A stretch of DNA of 64,000 nucleotides from CAYYJR01 sp964472305 (GTDB lineage: Bacteria; Armatimonadota; Hebobacteria; CAIYQO01). This document shows, piece by piece, positions 1-8,920 of this stretch. The translations under genes were made by a program, and so were the position numbers. Under the pieces are notes generated by a model that saw only the letters and a list, made by a program, of their open reading frames with translations, ran no database searches and was not told the origin of the DNA. Numbering within the stretch: position 1 is the stretch's first letter; every line of letters starts with the position of its first letter. The stretch covers positions 310,001-374,000 of the forward strand of contig CAYYJR010000001.1 in the NCBI GenBank assembly GCA_964472305.1, written 5' to 3'.

Positions 1-1238
1 ACTGGGGCAAGGCAATGTGCGTTCGCCAGTTCACCGCCGATGGGCTCTACCTGCGCTCTATCGGCGCATCCGGGGGGCGCGCGTGGTTCGGACATTACGA
101 CCGTGAAGGTTTGCTGCTGCCGTGCGGGCTGGCGATGGACGCGCAGGACCAACTCTGGGTGACCGACGGCGATCCGGCCATTCGGCGCCTAAGCCTCTGG
201 TCCACCGACGGAAAGCTGCTCCGCGAAGAGGTGACGCCGGAATCCGAACGCGCGATGCTGGTCAATCCGGCCCGGGCGGAACGCCTCATCCTCGGCGGCG
301 TGGAATGGACGGTGGATTGGGCAGCGCGCAAAGCGGAGCCGGCCGGGATCGCTTTCTGCGCGGGACGCACCGGCGATGCGCAGTTGCTGCCTTCGCGGTC
401 GGACGCGGGGCGCGCGGTGATGGCCGGTGAGCGCGAGCGCTGGATTTTCGACCGCCGGCACGGAGATCGGGTAATCGTCTGCGAGTATCGCGACGGTCGG
501 TTGATTCCGCAAGCGAGTTGCAGACTCGTCGCCCCGCGCACGGCATTGCCGCAGGAAAGCGCGGAGAAGGTTCACGAGACCGCGCGGCTCGCGGTCTGGG
601 TGGACCAAAACGGCGACGGGCAGGCACAACGCGACGAAATGACCGTCGTTCCGATTCCGGCGAATGAACCGTTATCATCCCTGCATGGCGCCTATGTGGG
701 TAAGGGGTGGGCGCTGTATATCCCGTCGCCCAGCAGGCGCATATTGAAGGTGCCGTTGACGGGGTGGACGCCGGGCGGGGCGCCGCGCTGGGATCCGGCG
801 ACCATGCAGGTCTTCGCGACCGGCATCGCCAACCCGGACGGCACCAGCATCATCTCCGGCGATGGCGCGGGTAACCTGTATGTGCGCTCGAGCATGCTCA
901 TTGCGCTGTCGCCCACCGGCAAGGTGCGCTGGAAGCTGCCATTGCGCAATACGCCTGGCGAGGGAGTGGTAACTCCAGGCAATCCCGGGGACGTGCTGCC
1001 CGGCACGTCGATCGGCGACGTGCTCTTCCTCGACGGCAAACGCGGGCACTTCATCACCGCTGACGGCTTGATCGTCGGCGCGGTCGCCCCTACGTCGCAA
1101 CCGGGCCGCGTCGCCTGGCGCGATCCCGTCTCCGGCAAGGTATACCTGGGCGCCAACACGCCCGCGCCCACCTGCTACGAAGTCACCGGCTGGAATCAGA
1201 TGCTGCGGATGAGCGGTGCGGTGTCGGTAGGCAAGTGA
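1..1238 (+). CDS. NHL/beta-propeller-like protein, 5' end outside window
   Basis: The reading frame is open to the first base of the window, so the N-terminus is missing; an internal ATG lies at base 15. The visible ~410 residues contain propeller-blade-like phrases such as GLAMDAQDQLWVTDGD near the start, and later GDGAGNLYVRSSMLIALSPTGK and a final segment ending in VTGWNQMLRM. This pattern (glycine, NLYV/LWV, TDGD) is typical of NHL or SMP-30-like propellers that are usually secreted. No catalytic residues can be assigned. It is probably an extracellular or periplasmic binding or structural protein. The next gene starts 249 bases downstream on the same strand and may or may not be co-transcribed. 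Confidence 0.6.
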   Translation, partial: WGKAMCVRQFTADGLYLRSIGASGGRAWFGHYDREGLLLPCGLAMDAQDQLWVTDGDPAIRRLSLWSTDGKLLREEVTPESERAMLVNPARAERLILGGVEWTVDWAARKAEPAGIAFCAGRTGDAQLLPSRSDAGRAVMAGERERWIFDRRHGDRVIVCEYRDGRLIPQASCRLVAPRTALPQESAEKVHETARLAVWVDQNGDGQAQRDEMTVVPIPANEPLSSLHGAYVGKGWALYIPSPSRRILKVPLTGWTPGGAPRWDPATMQVFATGIANPDGTSIISGDGAGNLYVRSSMLIALSPTGKVRWKLPLRNTPGEGVVTPGNPGDVLPGTSIGDVLFLDGKRGHFITADGLIVGAVAPTSQPGRVAWRDPVSGKVYLGANTPAPTCYEVTGWNQMLRMSGAVSVGK

Positions 1239-1487
1239 TGCGTGACACGCAAGCTGTGCGCGATGCCCCAGGCAAGACGTGGCAGTCCTCCAGGCCGGGA
1301 GACCGACTTCGCCTTGCCACCTGTTGCCGATCTTTTTCCTGGTCGTGTGCTTTTCATCGTGACATTGCATCGCGAAAGCGGATTGACGCTCACGCAGCAT
1401 GGTCGATTCGCGCCGCCAACATGGAATAGCGATATAGAGACGCCGTGGTGGGTCTACCCGCGTGTGGTGACGAAGGGGGGATAAGTC

Positions 1488-2618
1488 ATGACACAGCAAT
1501 ACGCCGCTATGTTTCCCGTGATGGCATGGAACAGGGTACCCGGCAATGCGACCGCGCTGGCGCGCATGCGGGAATGCGGATTGACGGTGGCCGGTTTCGT
1601 GCAGCCCGAGCACCTGGACCTGGCGCACGCGGCGGGATTGATGGCCATCGTTGCCGACACGCGGCTCACCAACTTCGATTGGCGTCGGCTGGATGTGCAA
1701 CAAGCGCGAGAGCACGTTGCCGCGGTGGTCGCGGAGGTGAACGATCATCCGGCGGTATACGGCTATTACCTGAAGGACGAACCGAACGCCGAGGAATTTC
1801 CCGGCCTGGCGGTGGTTGCCGACGAAGTGCGCCGCCTGGCCCCCGGCAAGTGGCCGTATATCAACCTTTTTCCCAACTACGCCACGCCAGATCAACTCGG
1901 TACGGCGAACTATCCCCAGTATCTGGAGCAGTTCGTCGCCACCTGCCATCCGCCCATTCTCAGCTACGACAACTATGCACTGATGGAGCGTGAGGACGTG
2001 CGCATGTCCTTCTGGACGAACCTGGAGCAGATGCGCGCCGTGTCGCAGGCGCATGGCATTCCGTTCTGGAATATCGTGCTGACCGTGGCGCATTTCATGT
2101 ATCGCGAAATTTCCGCCGCCGACGCGCGCTTCCAGGTGTTCACCACCCTGGCCTACGGTGGACGCGGGTTGAGTTATTTCACCTATTTCGCGCCGCAGAC
2201 CGGCAATTACCGCATGGCGCCCATCGACCAGTTCGGCCACCAGACGCCCACCTGGTATTACCTGCAGCACGTGAATTTGCAGATTTCCCGGCTGGCACCC
2301 ACGTTGCTGCAATTAACCTCCGACGAGGTATATCACTTCGGCACGGTACCCGAAGGCTCGCGCGGCCCGAGCGAGCAAAGTCTGGTCACCGGCGCCAGCG
2401 GCGACATCCTGGCCGGCGACTTCACCCACGCAAACGGCACGCGCTATGTGATGCTGGTGAATAAGAGCTTCCATGATTCGCAATGGGTATACGTGCATTA
2501 CCGCACCCCACCCGCGCAAGTCTCACTGGTGTCCCCGTATACAGGTCGCGAGGTGCCGTTCGATGGCGAACACTGCGTGCTCGCGCCCGGCCAGGGTAGT
2601 TTGTTAAAACTGGGGTAA
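1488..2618 (+). CDS. TIM-barrel glycoside hydrolase-like protein
   Basis: 376 residues; the ATG follows a strong purine-rich ribosome site (GGGGGGATAAGTC). A motif YGYYLKDEPN at residues 91-100 resembles the end of strand 4 of clan-A glycosidases, where the acid/base Glu follows Asp or Asn. Aromatic-rich barrel segments follow (ILSYDNYALM, IPFWNIVLTVAHFMYR, YGGRGLSYFTYFAPQ). The C-terminal ~100 residues look like a small beta domain (TRYVMLVNKSF, PYTGREVPFDGEHCVLAPG), as in GH42-like proteins. There is no signal peptide, so it is probably cytoplasmic. The substrate cannot be read from sequence. It precedes an Fe-S aldo/keto reductase gene, which could act on a released sugar (inference). Confidence 0.55.
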   Translation: MTQQYAAMFPVMAWNRVPGNATALARMRECGLTVAGFVQPEHLDLAHAAGLMAIVADTRLTNFDWRRLDVQQAREHVAAVVAEVNDHPAVYGYYLKDEPNAEEFPGLAVVADEVRRLAPGKWPYINLFPNYATPDQLGTANYPQYLEQFVATCHPPILSYDNYALMEREDVRMSFWTNLEQMRAVSQAHGIPFWNIVLTVAHFMYREISAADARFQVFTTLAYGGRGLSYFTYFAPQTGNYRMAPIDQFGHQTPTWYYLQHVNLQISRLAPTLLQLTSDEVYHFGTVPEGSRGPSEQSLVTGASGDILAGDFTHANGTRYVMLVNKSFHDSQWVYVHYRTPPAQVSLVSPYTGREVPFDGEHCVLAPGQGSLLKLG

Positions 2619-2862
2619 CCAATCCGTCGGCAACTCCGACGAGGAAGACTGTGCGGCGCCGCCTGACGGTGGTTGCGCGACAGCCATGTATGCCCTCCTC
2701 AAGCACCACCTTGTCCAGAGCGCAAGCATGGCAGGCGCCTTGCGCTTTCGTCGTTCGGCACACCTTTGCTCATCAAGAAGCAGGAATCCCATTCCCGCGG
2801 GACGAATTCACCAGGAAAGACACGCGGCCTGGCGTAAGCCGGGCATGTAGAAAGGTGTATCA

Positions 2863-3948
2863 ATGCAATATCGTCCCCTGGGAAAAACGGGTTTACAGGT
2901 TTCCGCGTTGGCGATGGGCTGCATGCGGCTGCCGGCGCATGATCCGGAATTGGCCGCGCAGATCATCGACGAGTCGATCGCCGTGGGCGTGAATTATTTC
3001 GAGACCACGCGCGGCTACATCGGCGGTCGGTGCCAGCATCTGGTGGCGCCTGGATTGAAAGGGCGCAGCCGCGGCTTAATCGTTTCCGGCAAGGCGGGCG
3101 TCGGTGCGGATACCACCGCGGACAGTTATCGCCGGGAGATCGAGTTGCAGATGGAGATTCTCGGCGTCGACTACCTCGAGTTTTTCCAGGTGGGATGGTT
3201 CGGTTACGACCGGTTGGAGTTATTGACGAAACCGGGCGGCGCTTTGGAGGCGCTGGATCAAGCGCGCGCGGAAGGCATCATCAGCCATATCGGCTTCACC
3301 GGTCACGACTCGCCGGAGAATTTTACCAAACTGGTGGAAACCGGCATTTTCGATAGCGTGACATTGCCGTACAATATGATCGCGCGCCAGTATGCACCCA
3401 CCGTCAGGCGCGCCGGCGAGTTGGGCGTGGGCGTGGTAGCGATGTGCGCCGTCTCCGGCGGCCTTCTCGCCAATCCGTCACCGCAGATGCGCGCGCTGAT
3501 TCCCGGTGGCGCCACAACCACCGCGGCTGCCGCGTTGCAATTCGTGCTCGCGAATCCCGACGTCAGTTGCGCCTGCTCCGGCCTCAGCGATCTGACGATG
3601 TTGCGTGAAAACGTGGAGACGGTGAGCGGTTACCAGGGCGTCACCCCCGAGCAGTTCGCCGCGATGGATCAGATACTCGACCAGTATGCGGTGATGGGCG
3701 CCAAACTCTGCACCAACTGCCGGTATTGCATGGACTGCGAGCATGGGGTGGATATCCCGGGGAACTTTCACGCTTACACCATCGCCCGCGTTTATGGCCT
3801 GCTCGACTGGTCGCGCGCGCAATACGCCGCTCTGGAGTCCGCCAAACGCGCCGACGCCTGCCTCCGCTGCGGCGCCTGCGAGCCCAAATGCCCGAACAGC
3901 ATCCCCATCATGGCACAACTGGAAGAAGTGGCGAAGCTGCTGGGATGA
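2863..3948 (+). CDS. Aldo/keto reductase with C-terminal Fe-S domain
   Basis: 361 residues; an AGAAAGG ribosome site precedes the ATG. The N-terminus (MQYRPLGKTGLQVSALAMG) and barrel segments (GIISHIGFTGH, VETVSGYQGVTPEQ) identify the aldo/keto reductase family. Two cysteine clusters follow: C283, C286, C289, C292 and C333, C336, C339, C343, the second in ferredoxin-like CxxCxxCxxxCP form. Canonical AKRs have a catalytic Asp in a DTA/DTS motif; here the corresponding place reads NYFETTRGY with Glu47, and no His is visible where the LH motif is expected (DYLEFFQVGWFG). The substrate is unknown. A degenerate paralogue is encoded at 30372-31484. Confidence 0.8.
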   Translation: MQYRPLGKTGLQVSALAMGCMRLPAHDPELAAQIIDESIAVGVNYFETTRGYIGGRCQHLVAPGLKGRSRGLIVSGKAGVGADTTADSYRREIELQMEILGVDYLEFFQVGWFGYDRLELLTKPGGALEALDQARAEGIISHIGFTGHDSPENFTKLVETGIFDSVTLPYNMIARQYAPTVRRAGELGVGVVAMCAVSGGLLANPSPQMRALIPGGATTTAAAALQFVLANPDVSCACSGLSDLTMLRENVETVSGYQGVTPEQFAAMDQILDQYAVMGAKLCTNCRYCMDCEHGVDIPGNFHAYTIARVYGLLDWSRAQYAALESAKRADACLRCGACEPKCPNSIPIMAQLEEVAKLLG

Positions 3949-3991
3949 GATGTCGCTCGCTCTCTTTCTCTATACGGTTGTTAATAGCTAT

Positions 3992-4025
3992 TGCTTTTTC
4001 AACTCGTCGGGCGGCGTCTTGAAAA
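3992..4025. terminator. Inverted repeat between convergent genes
   Basis: Perfect 9-bp arms CTTTTTCAA (3992-4000) and TTGAAAAAG (4017-4025) are separated by 16 nt and lie between two converging genes. The stem is A/T-rich and no clean T-tract follows on either strand, so a terminator role is only suggested by position. Confidence 0.3.
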
Positions 4026-4149
4026 AGTAGGACGTGGGTTGCTGCACCACCGAGCGGATCATGCAGCGAAGCGACCATATTTCCGGTCCGGGCGGCACGG
4101 CGCCGGAAGGCTATGCGCGGTCGAATATGGGCGCGGCTGCGGCCGATTA

Positions 4150-5463
4150 TCAGCCCGCCTTCGTTTTTAGCACCCGTGCCACGTCTTTCGGTCCGTCACA
4201 GAAGATGATGGGCACGCCCAGCGCGGCCTCCAGCTCCGCCGGAGTGGTGTCGTCGAGGAAGATGCCGTCGGCGTTCAGCGTGCGTGCCGGCAACAGCACC
4301 ATTTCGCCCAGCGTGCGGCCGCGCAAGGCGGCGTGTAAGTCGCGTCCGGTGAGCAGTCCCGCCACCGACACTCCGCCGCCGTAAAAGGTATTGGGCACGG
4401 CGACCACCTCGACCGCGAACTCCGCGCGACGCAGGCGCGCGGCAAGTTGCTCCAGCAGCGGCGCTGCCAGCGTGCCGGTAACCAGGGTAATGCGTCGACC
4501 CGCGCTTGCCGGCCAGTGCTTCACCGATGCCAATTCATCCAGGAACAATCGCGACAGTCCGATGCCATTCTCGCGCTGCGGATACCCTTCGTAGGCCTCC
4601 GCCAGGGGCAGCGGTTGGCTGGTTGCGGCGTAGAATTCGTCCGCGGGGAAGATCAACCGCGTACCGAGACGCGACAGCAGTGCCGTTTGCCGTTGTGTGA
4701 TCAACTCCAACGCGGCGGCGGCGTCCGCCGGCGTCACCGCGCGCACCGCTGGCCCTTCGGGACGATGCGCGGTCAATCCGACCGGCACCACCCCCACGCT
4801 GAGCACCGCCGGGTGCAGCGCAGCCAGGTCGTCCAGCGTCTGTGCCAGCACCGCGCCGTCATTCCAATCGGGACAGAGCACGATTTGCGTGTGTAGCTGA
4901 ATGCCGCCGGCAGCGAGTTGCGCAAGTTGCGCGCGGATATCCGGCGCGCGGCGCAGGTTGAGCAGACGGCGGCGCGCTTCCGGGTCGGTGGCGTGCACGG
5001 ATACATACAGCGGCGACAGGCGCTCGCGAAGGATGCGCGCCATCTCGCCCGCGCGCAGGTTGGTCAGGGTGACGAAATTACCGTGCAGGAACGACAGGCG
5101 GAAGTCATCGTCGCGTACGCTCAGGCTGGCGCGCATGCCCGCCGGCATTTGATTTTCGAAACAGAAGATGCAGTGATTGCCGCAACGGCGCATGCCGTCA
5201 AAGACATCTTCGGCAAATCCGAGACCGAGATCGTCGTCTTCGTCTTTTTCGATCTCCACGTCCCAGCAGTCGTCCCCGCGCGCGACGGTCAGCGTCACCA
5301 CCTCGTCGGCGATAGCGAAGCGATATGCGATGTAATCCGTCACCGGCGCGCCGTTCACCGCCAGCAGCAAGTCGCCCGGCAGCAATTCGACTTCCTCGGC
5401 AATGCTGCCCGGTTCGACCCGCGCAATGCGTGCCACGGGTGAATTTTTCGGTGCAATGGTCAT
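4150..5463 (-). CDS. DUF512 radical SAM protein with N-terminal PDZ domain
   Basis: 437 residues. Residues ~8-70 form a PDZ-like domain (VEPGSIAEEVELLPGDLLLAVNG). The radical SAM cysteines are C94, C98 and C101 in RCGNHCIFCFENQMP, followed by the family signature FCFENQMPAGMR and HGNFVTLTN. The C-terminal half is the DUF512 domain (RITLVTGTLAAPLLEQL, VPNTFYGGGVSVAGLLTG). The domain order and length match this family, which is found in Firmicutes, Cyanobacteria and related phyla; its substrate is not known to me. The start codon has no Shine-Dalgarno sequence but lies 8 nt after a perfect TATAAT, suggesting a leaderless transcript. It converges with the preceding gene and stands alone. Confidence 0.88.
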   Translation of the reverse strand: MTIAPKNSPVARIARVEPGSIAEEVELLPGDLLLAVNGAPVTDYIAYRFAIADEVVTLTVARGDDCWDVEIEKDEDDDLGLGFAEDVFDGMRRCGNHCIFCFENQMPAGMRASLSVRDDDFRLSFLHGNFVTLTNLRAGEMARILRERLSPLYVSVHATDPEARRRLLNLRRAPDIRAQLAQLAAGGIQLHTQIVLCPDWNDGAVLAQTLDDLAALHPAVLSVGVVPVGLTAHRPEGPAVRAVTPADAAAALELITQRQTALLSRLGTRLIFPADEFYAATSQPLPLAEAYEGYPQRENGIGLSRLFLDELASVKHWPASAGRRITLVTGTLAAPLLEQLAARLRRAEFAVEVVAVPNTFYGGGVSVAGLLTGRDLHAALRGRTLGEMVLLPARTLNADGIFLDDTTPAELEAALGVPIIFCDGPKDVARVLKTKAG

Positions 5464-5471
5464 GACGGGTG

Positions 5472-5480
5472 ATTATACCA
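5472..5480 (-). promoter_or_regulatory. Extended -10 promoter, likely leaderless start
   Basis: On the minus strand TGGTATAAT is a perfect extended -10 element (TG at 5480-5479, TATAAT at 5477-5472). Only 8 nt separate it from the ATG of the DUF512 radical SAM gene, so transcription would begin at or within a base or two of the start codon. No good -35 is visible. Confidence 0.6.
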
Positions 5481-5603
5481 TGCGCGGCACGCGAAGCGAA
5501 ATGTGATCGGGAGGTTACGCGATTCGATCTCATCCGCGGTCCGGAATACTTGCGCGTAATTCCGCCACTCGGTACTATAACAACCGCTTAACGAGGTGCA
5601 GAC

Positions 5604-6365
5604 ATGGCGTTTACCCCCGCTAGCTGGTTGTATATTGGTGGCGTGTTGTTTTTCTGCAGTTCGGTGCAGAGCACGGTCGGCTTCGCTTTCAGTCTGTTTG
5701 GATTGCCGTTACTGCTGTTACTGGGGTTGCCGTTGCCGGAGACGGTGGCACTCACGACTATCGCTTCGGTGCTGCAGCGTATCTTTACCGTCTACAGCCT
5801 GCGTGCGCACGTCAACTGGCGTGAACTGCTGCCGATGATCACCATCGCGGCGCTGTCGCTGCCACTCGGCACCTGGCTGTTGCGCTTGCTCTCCACACAG
5901 AGCCGGACGACTGCGCAACAGGTGATCGGCGGGATTATTTTTCTGGCGCTGCTGGTGCAGGCGGTCATTCGCGTGGCACCACGCCCACGCGTGCCCGCGG
6001 GGTGGGGGTATCTGGCATCTATGCTGTCCGGCATCCTCAACGGTTTCGGCAACATCGGCGGTCCGCCGCTGGTGCTGTGGATGCACGCCCACGCCTGGCC
6101 CAACGAAAAGCTGCGTGTCACCGCGCTGGCTATCACGTTACCGCTGGTGCCGTTTCAGCTTGCCTTGCTGGTGCTCACCTTCGGCGGATCGGTGGCGAAG
6201 AGCATCCCTGTGGCGCTCACCCTGCTGCCGTTGGTTTTCGCCGGTGGCATGTTGGGACTATGGATCGGTAAAAAAATTCCCGTCCCGGTGTTGCGTACGC
6301 TGGCCTACTTGCTGCTGGTGCTCATTGCCGGGTATGCGATGCTGAAACCGTATCTTCGCTTTTAA
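5604..6365 (+). CDS. Sulfite exporter TauE/SafE (TSUP) family permease
   Basis: 253 residues, almost entirely hydrophobic, with about eight predicted membrane segments in two repeats. The first repeat starts LYIGGVLFFCSSVQSTVGFAFSLFGLPL and the second is LASMLSGILNGFGNIGGPPLVLWM, a typical TSUP motif. The size fits the family (about 250-270 residues). TSUP proteins move sulfur-containing or organic anions across the inner membrane; the substrate here is unknown. The ATG follows CGAGGTGCAGAC. Its stop overlaps by four bases the stop end of the convergent gene on the other strand. Confidence 0.85.
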   Translation: MAFTPASWLYIGGVLFFCSSVQSTVGFAFSLFGLPLLLLLGLPLPETVALTTIASVLQRIFTVYSLRAHVNWRELLPMITIAALSLPLGTWLLRLLSTQSRTTAQQVIGGIIFLALLVQAVIRVAPRPRVPAGWGYLASMLSGILNGFGNIGGPPLVLWMHAHAWPNEKLRVTALAITLPLVPFQLALLVLTFGGSVAKSIPVALTLLPLVFAGGMLGLWIGKKIPVPVLRTLAYLLLVLIAGYAMLKPYLRF

Positions 6366-8815
6366 TGTGAGACCGGCCGGTCATCCGCCACCCGGCGGGT
6401 GAGCAGAATGAGCATGGCGAAGAGGTAAACGCCCGCGCCGACCGCGAGCATGGCGTTGAAGCCCCAGATTTTCGCCCCCATTGCCGCGCATAGGGAACCG
6501 ACGACCGAGGCCACGCCATTCACCCCCCAGAGCAGCGCCACGTGATCGCCGCGCATCCCGGCGAAGAGGCGCATGCCAGATGGGAAAGGCGTACCGAGCA
6601 AGAAACCGAGCGGCAGCAACAGCATGACCATGATGAGGCAACGTCGGACGATGTCGATGCCGATCAGCCGGTCGTTCAGCCAGGGCAGCAGAATAATGCT
6701 GAGCACGGTCAGCGCGGCGATACCCGCCATCGCGCCGCCCGCCCACCATTTCAGCGCGTTGCCGGCGATGCGCTGTGAGAACCAGCTTCCGAGTCCGCCG
6801 CCCAGCAACAGTGAGAACAGGATCACCGTCAACGCCAGCGTCGGATAACCGAGCGGGAGAATCAACTTCTGCATCAGTGGGATTTCTACCAGCATAAAGC
6901 CGATCCCCAGTGCCAGGAAGTAGGGGATGAACAGCGCATCGGCGCGCTCGGACACGCCGGCGCGCGCGGCGCCGCGCCAACCCATGACGGCCAGCAGCAG
7001 CGCCAGCGCCAGCGCGAACACCGCCAACTGCTGGAAGACCGGCTGGATGCCGATAGAGGTATCCAGTACGAACGGACGGTTATCGTGACAGGGAGCGATA
7101 TCCTGGGGTATCGGTAACGAACGAGAGGTCGCGATGAATTGTGACAGCGGTATATCGCCTCTCCGCAGCGCGCCATATGCCGTCGCCATCGCTTCCGAAA
7201 ATTGCGGTACCCAGTCCGCGTGTAATCCTCGCTGTTGTGCGGCGAGAGTGATAGCGGCGGTCTTGGCCGGAGTGAACGGCGTCTGTTGCAGCACCAGCGC
7301 ATACTGATAGGGACCGGGTTTTGGGTCGAATGCCAGTACAATCCTCCGGCACGCGTCAGCGGCGCTGACGCCGTGCCGCTGTAGCACGCTTACCGCGGTG
7401 GTGAAGAAGCGGGTCAGCAGCAGCGGATTATCCACCAGCCAGACAAGTTGTCCATCGGGCTGCAGGGCGCTCAGGTAATCGGCAACCGCATCCTCGGTGT
7501 GAATATAGGATTCCAGCAAAGCCATCCCCTGCGAGGCGGTGGCGGTTTTGGTGAGTGCGGAGAAAATAAGCGCGTAGCGGCGACCTTTCGCCACCTGCTC
7601 GCGCAGGTAGGCGCGACCTTCCGCCGTCACGACGTGCACGTCGGGATGCTCGTAAATGCGGCCGTTGTAGTCGCGGTATTTTGCCATCAACGCCATGATG
7701 GAGGCGTTCAACTCGGCGCCTTCACAGCGTTCCGCGCCATACTGCACGGCCAGCAGCGCATCGAGCCCGCCTCCCGGCCCGATAGAGAAGACGGCGCCGT
7801 GCTTGCGTCCGTTCCGGCCAAGCGGCGCACAGGCAAACGCCCAATCGCTGAGGGTGAACTGCGCCGTCAGCGGCGCGATAGCCCGGTCGTTCCCATCCCA
7901 GCGCAGCATCATGGTCGGCACGTTGCCGTTGGTGTACAGATAATAGAAATCGGGGAATTCGGCGACTACGTCGGTGCGCGCGAAGGCGTTCCAACGCGTC
8001 TCGATGATTTTTGAACGGTGCGACGGATCGCCCAGTTCGGTGAAAAGCGGCTGGGTGAGTCCCTGGTCAGCCAGCGAAGCACGCTGGGCGTCGTAGCGGG
8101 GCGGGATGGGCGGGATATCGAAGATCGGGATGGCCAGGTTTACCAGGAAGATGGCCAGGAAGACGACGCACCAGGCCAGGGACGAAATTCGTCCCGTCGC
8201 ATGCCGCACAGGCTTGCCGCGTGTCGCGGTCGTCGGCGTCGGCTCGAAGGTCAGCACCCCGGCGATGCCTCCCAACACCGCGATGAGCAGGCAGACGTTA
8301 ATCGCGCTGAAGACCTGCAGCAGGCCGACGATGCCGACCGCTGCCAGTGCCGCACCGATCAGGTCCCAGGCATAAAGCCACCCGCTCCAGGCAGCATACC
8401 GCGTGAAGGCTTCGGCGAGGAAGGCACCCGCGCAGGTGAATGGCGCCAGCACCAGCAGCGCCGCCAGCCAATACGCGGTGGGAAAGGCCGCAAAGACGAC
8501 GCGCAGGATCAGCAGCAGCGAGACGAGAATCCCCAGGCTAAATCCGAGCGCGAGCAGGGGCAGTGACAGCCGACGCCGTTGACGAAACCAGTGGGCGAGA
8601 TAGCCGCCGATGCCGAGACCGCACAGCGCGATGCTGATGACCAGGAAGGCGAAATGATAGCGCAGCAACACCGCGAAGACGCGCGTCAGGGCGACCTCAA
8701 AACCCAACACGGCGAAGGACGCCAACGCGACCCCGCACATAAGGATGAGTGGCGGACGGTGGCGCGATGGCACTGCGGGGACGATGTCTTCGCGGTGGTG
8801 CTGCTTTTTCGGCAT
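6362..8815 (-). CDS. Membrane protein with spermidine-synthase-like domain
   Basis: 817 residues; AGGAA precedes the ATG. The N-terminal ~220 residues carry about seven membrane helices (LILMCGVALASFAVLGFEVA at the start), then a soluble Rossmann-like domain of ~350 residues (FSIGPGGGLDALLAVQYGA), then a second set of about seven helices. This is the architecture of the large membrane-bound spermidine-synthase-like proteins. The glycine-rich nucleotide loop is present, but the usual D-x-x-D/P catalytic segment is replaced by ALIFSALTKTATASQG, so true aminopropyl transfer is doubtful. It may bind SAM or a related ligand for another purpose. Function unknown. Confidence 0.75.
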   Translation of the reverse strand: MPKKQHHREDIVPAVPSRHRPPLILMCGVALASFAVLGFEVALTRVFAVLLRYHFAFLVISIALCGLGIGGYLAHWFRQRRRLSLPLLALGFSLGILVSLLLILRVVFAAFPTAYWLAALLVLAPFTCAGAFLAEAFTRYAAWSGWLYAWDLIGAALAAVGIVGLLQVFSAINVCLLIAVLGGIAGVLTFEPTPTTATRGKPVRHATGRISSLAWCVVFLAIFLVNLAIPIFDIPPIPPRYDAQRASLADQGLTQPLFTELGDPSHRSKIIETRWNAFARTDVVAEFPDFYYLYTNGNVPTMMLRWDGNDRAIAPLTAQFTLSDWAFACAPLGRNGRKHGAVFSIGPGGGLDALLAVQYGAERCEGAELNASIMALMAKYRDYNGRIYEHPDVHVVTAEGRAYLREQVAKGRRYALIFSALTKTATASQGMALLESYIHTEDAVADYLSALQPDGQLVWLVDNPLLLTRFFTTAVSVLQRHGVSAADACRRIVLAFDPKPGPYQYALVLQQTPFTPAKTAAITLAAQQRGLHADWVPQFSEAMATAYGALRRGDIPLSQFIATSRSLPIPQDIAPCHDNRPFVLDTSIGIQPVFQQLAVFALALALLLAVMGWRGAARAGVSERADALFIPYFLALGIGFMLVEIPLMQKLILPLGYPTLALTVILFSLLLGGGLGSWFSQRIAGNALKWWAGGAMAGIAALTVLSIILLPWLNDRLIGIDIVRRCLIMVMLLLPLGFLLGTPFPSGMRLFAGMRGDHVALLWGVNGVASVVGSLCAAMGAKIWGFNAMLAVGAGVYLFAMLILLTRRVADDRPVSH

Positions 8816-8920
8816 AATGTTCCTGCGATTATGAATAATATTTCGGCAGTCCGTGGCCGTCCGTCGCCAGGGACACCAGACCCCGGCGACGGCAATATGA
8901 TCGGTCCGACGCCGCCGTGA

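Noticed and set aside
675..2312. 545-codon minus-strand frame
   Set aside because: It overlaps two plus-strand genes with recognisable domains and has no ribosome site or motif.
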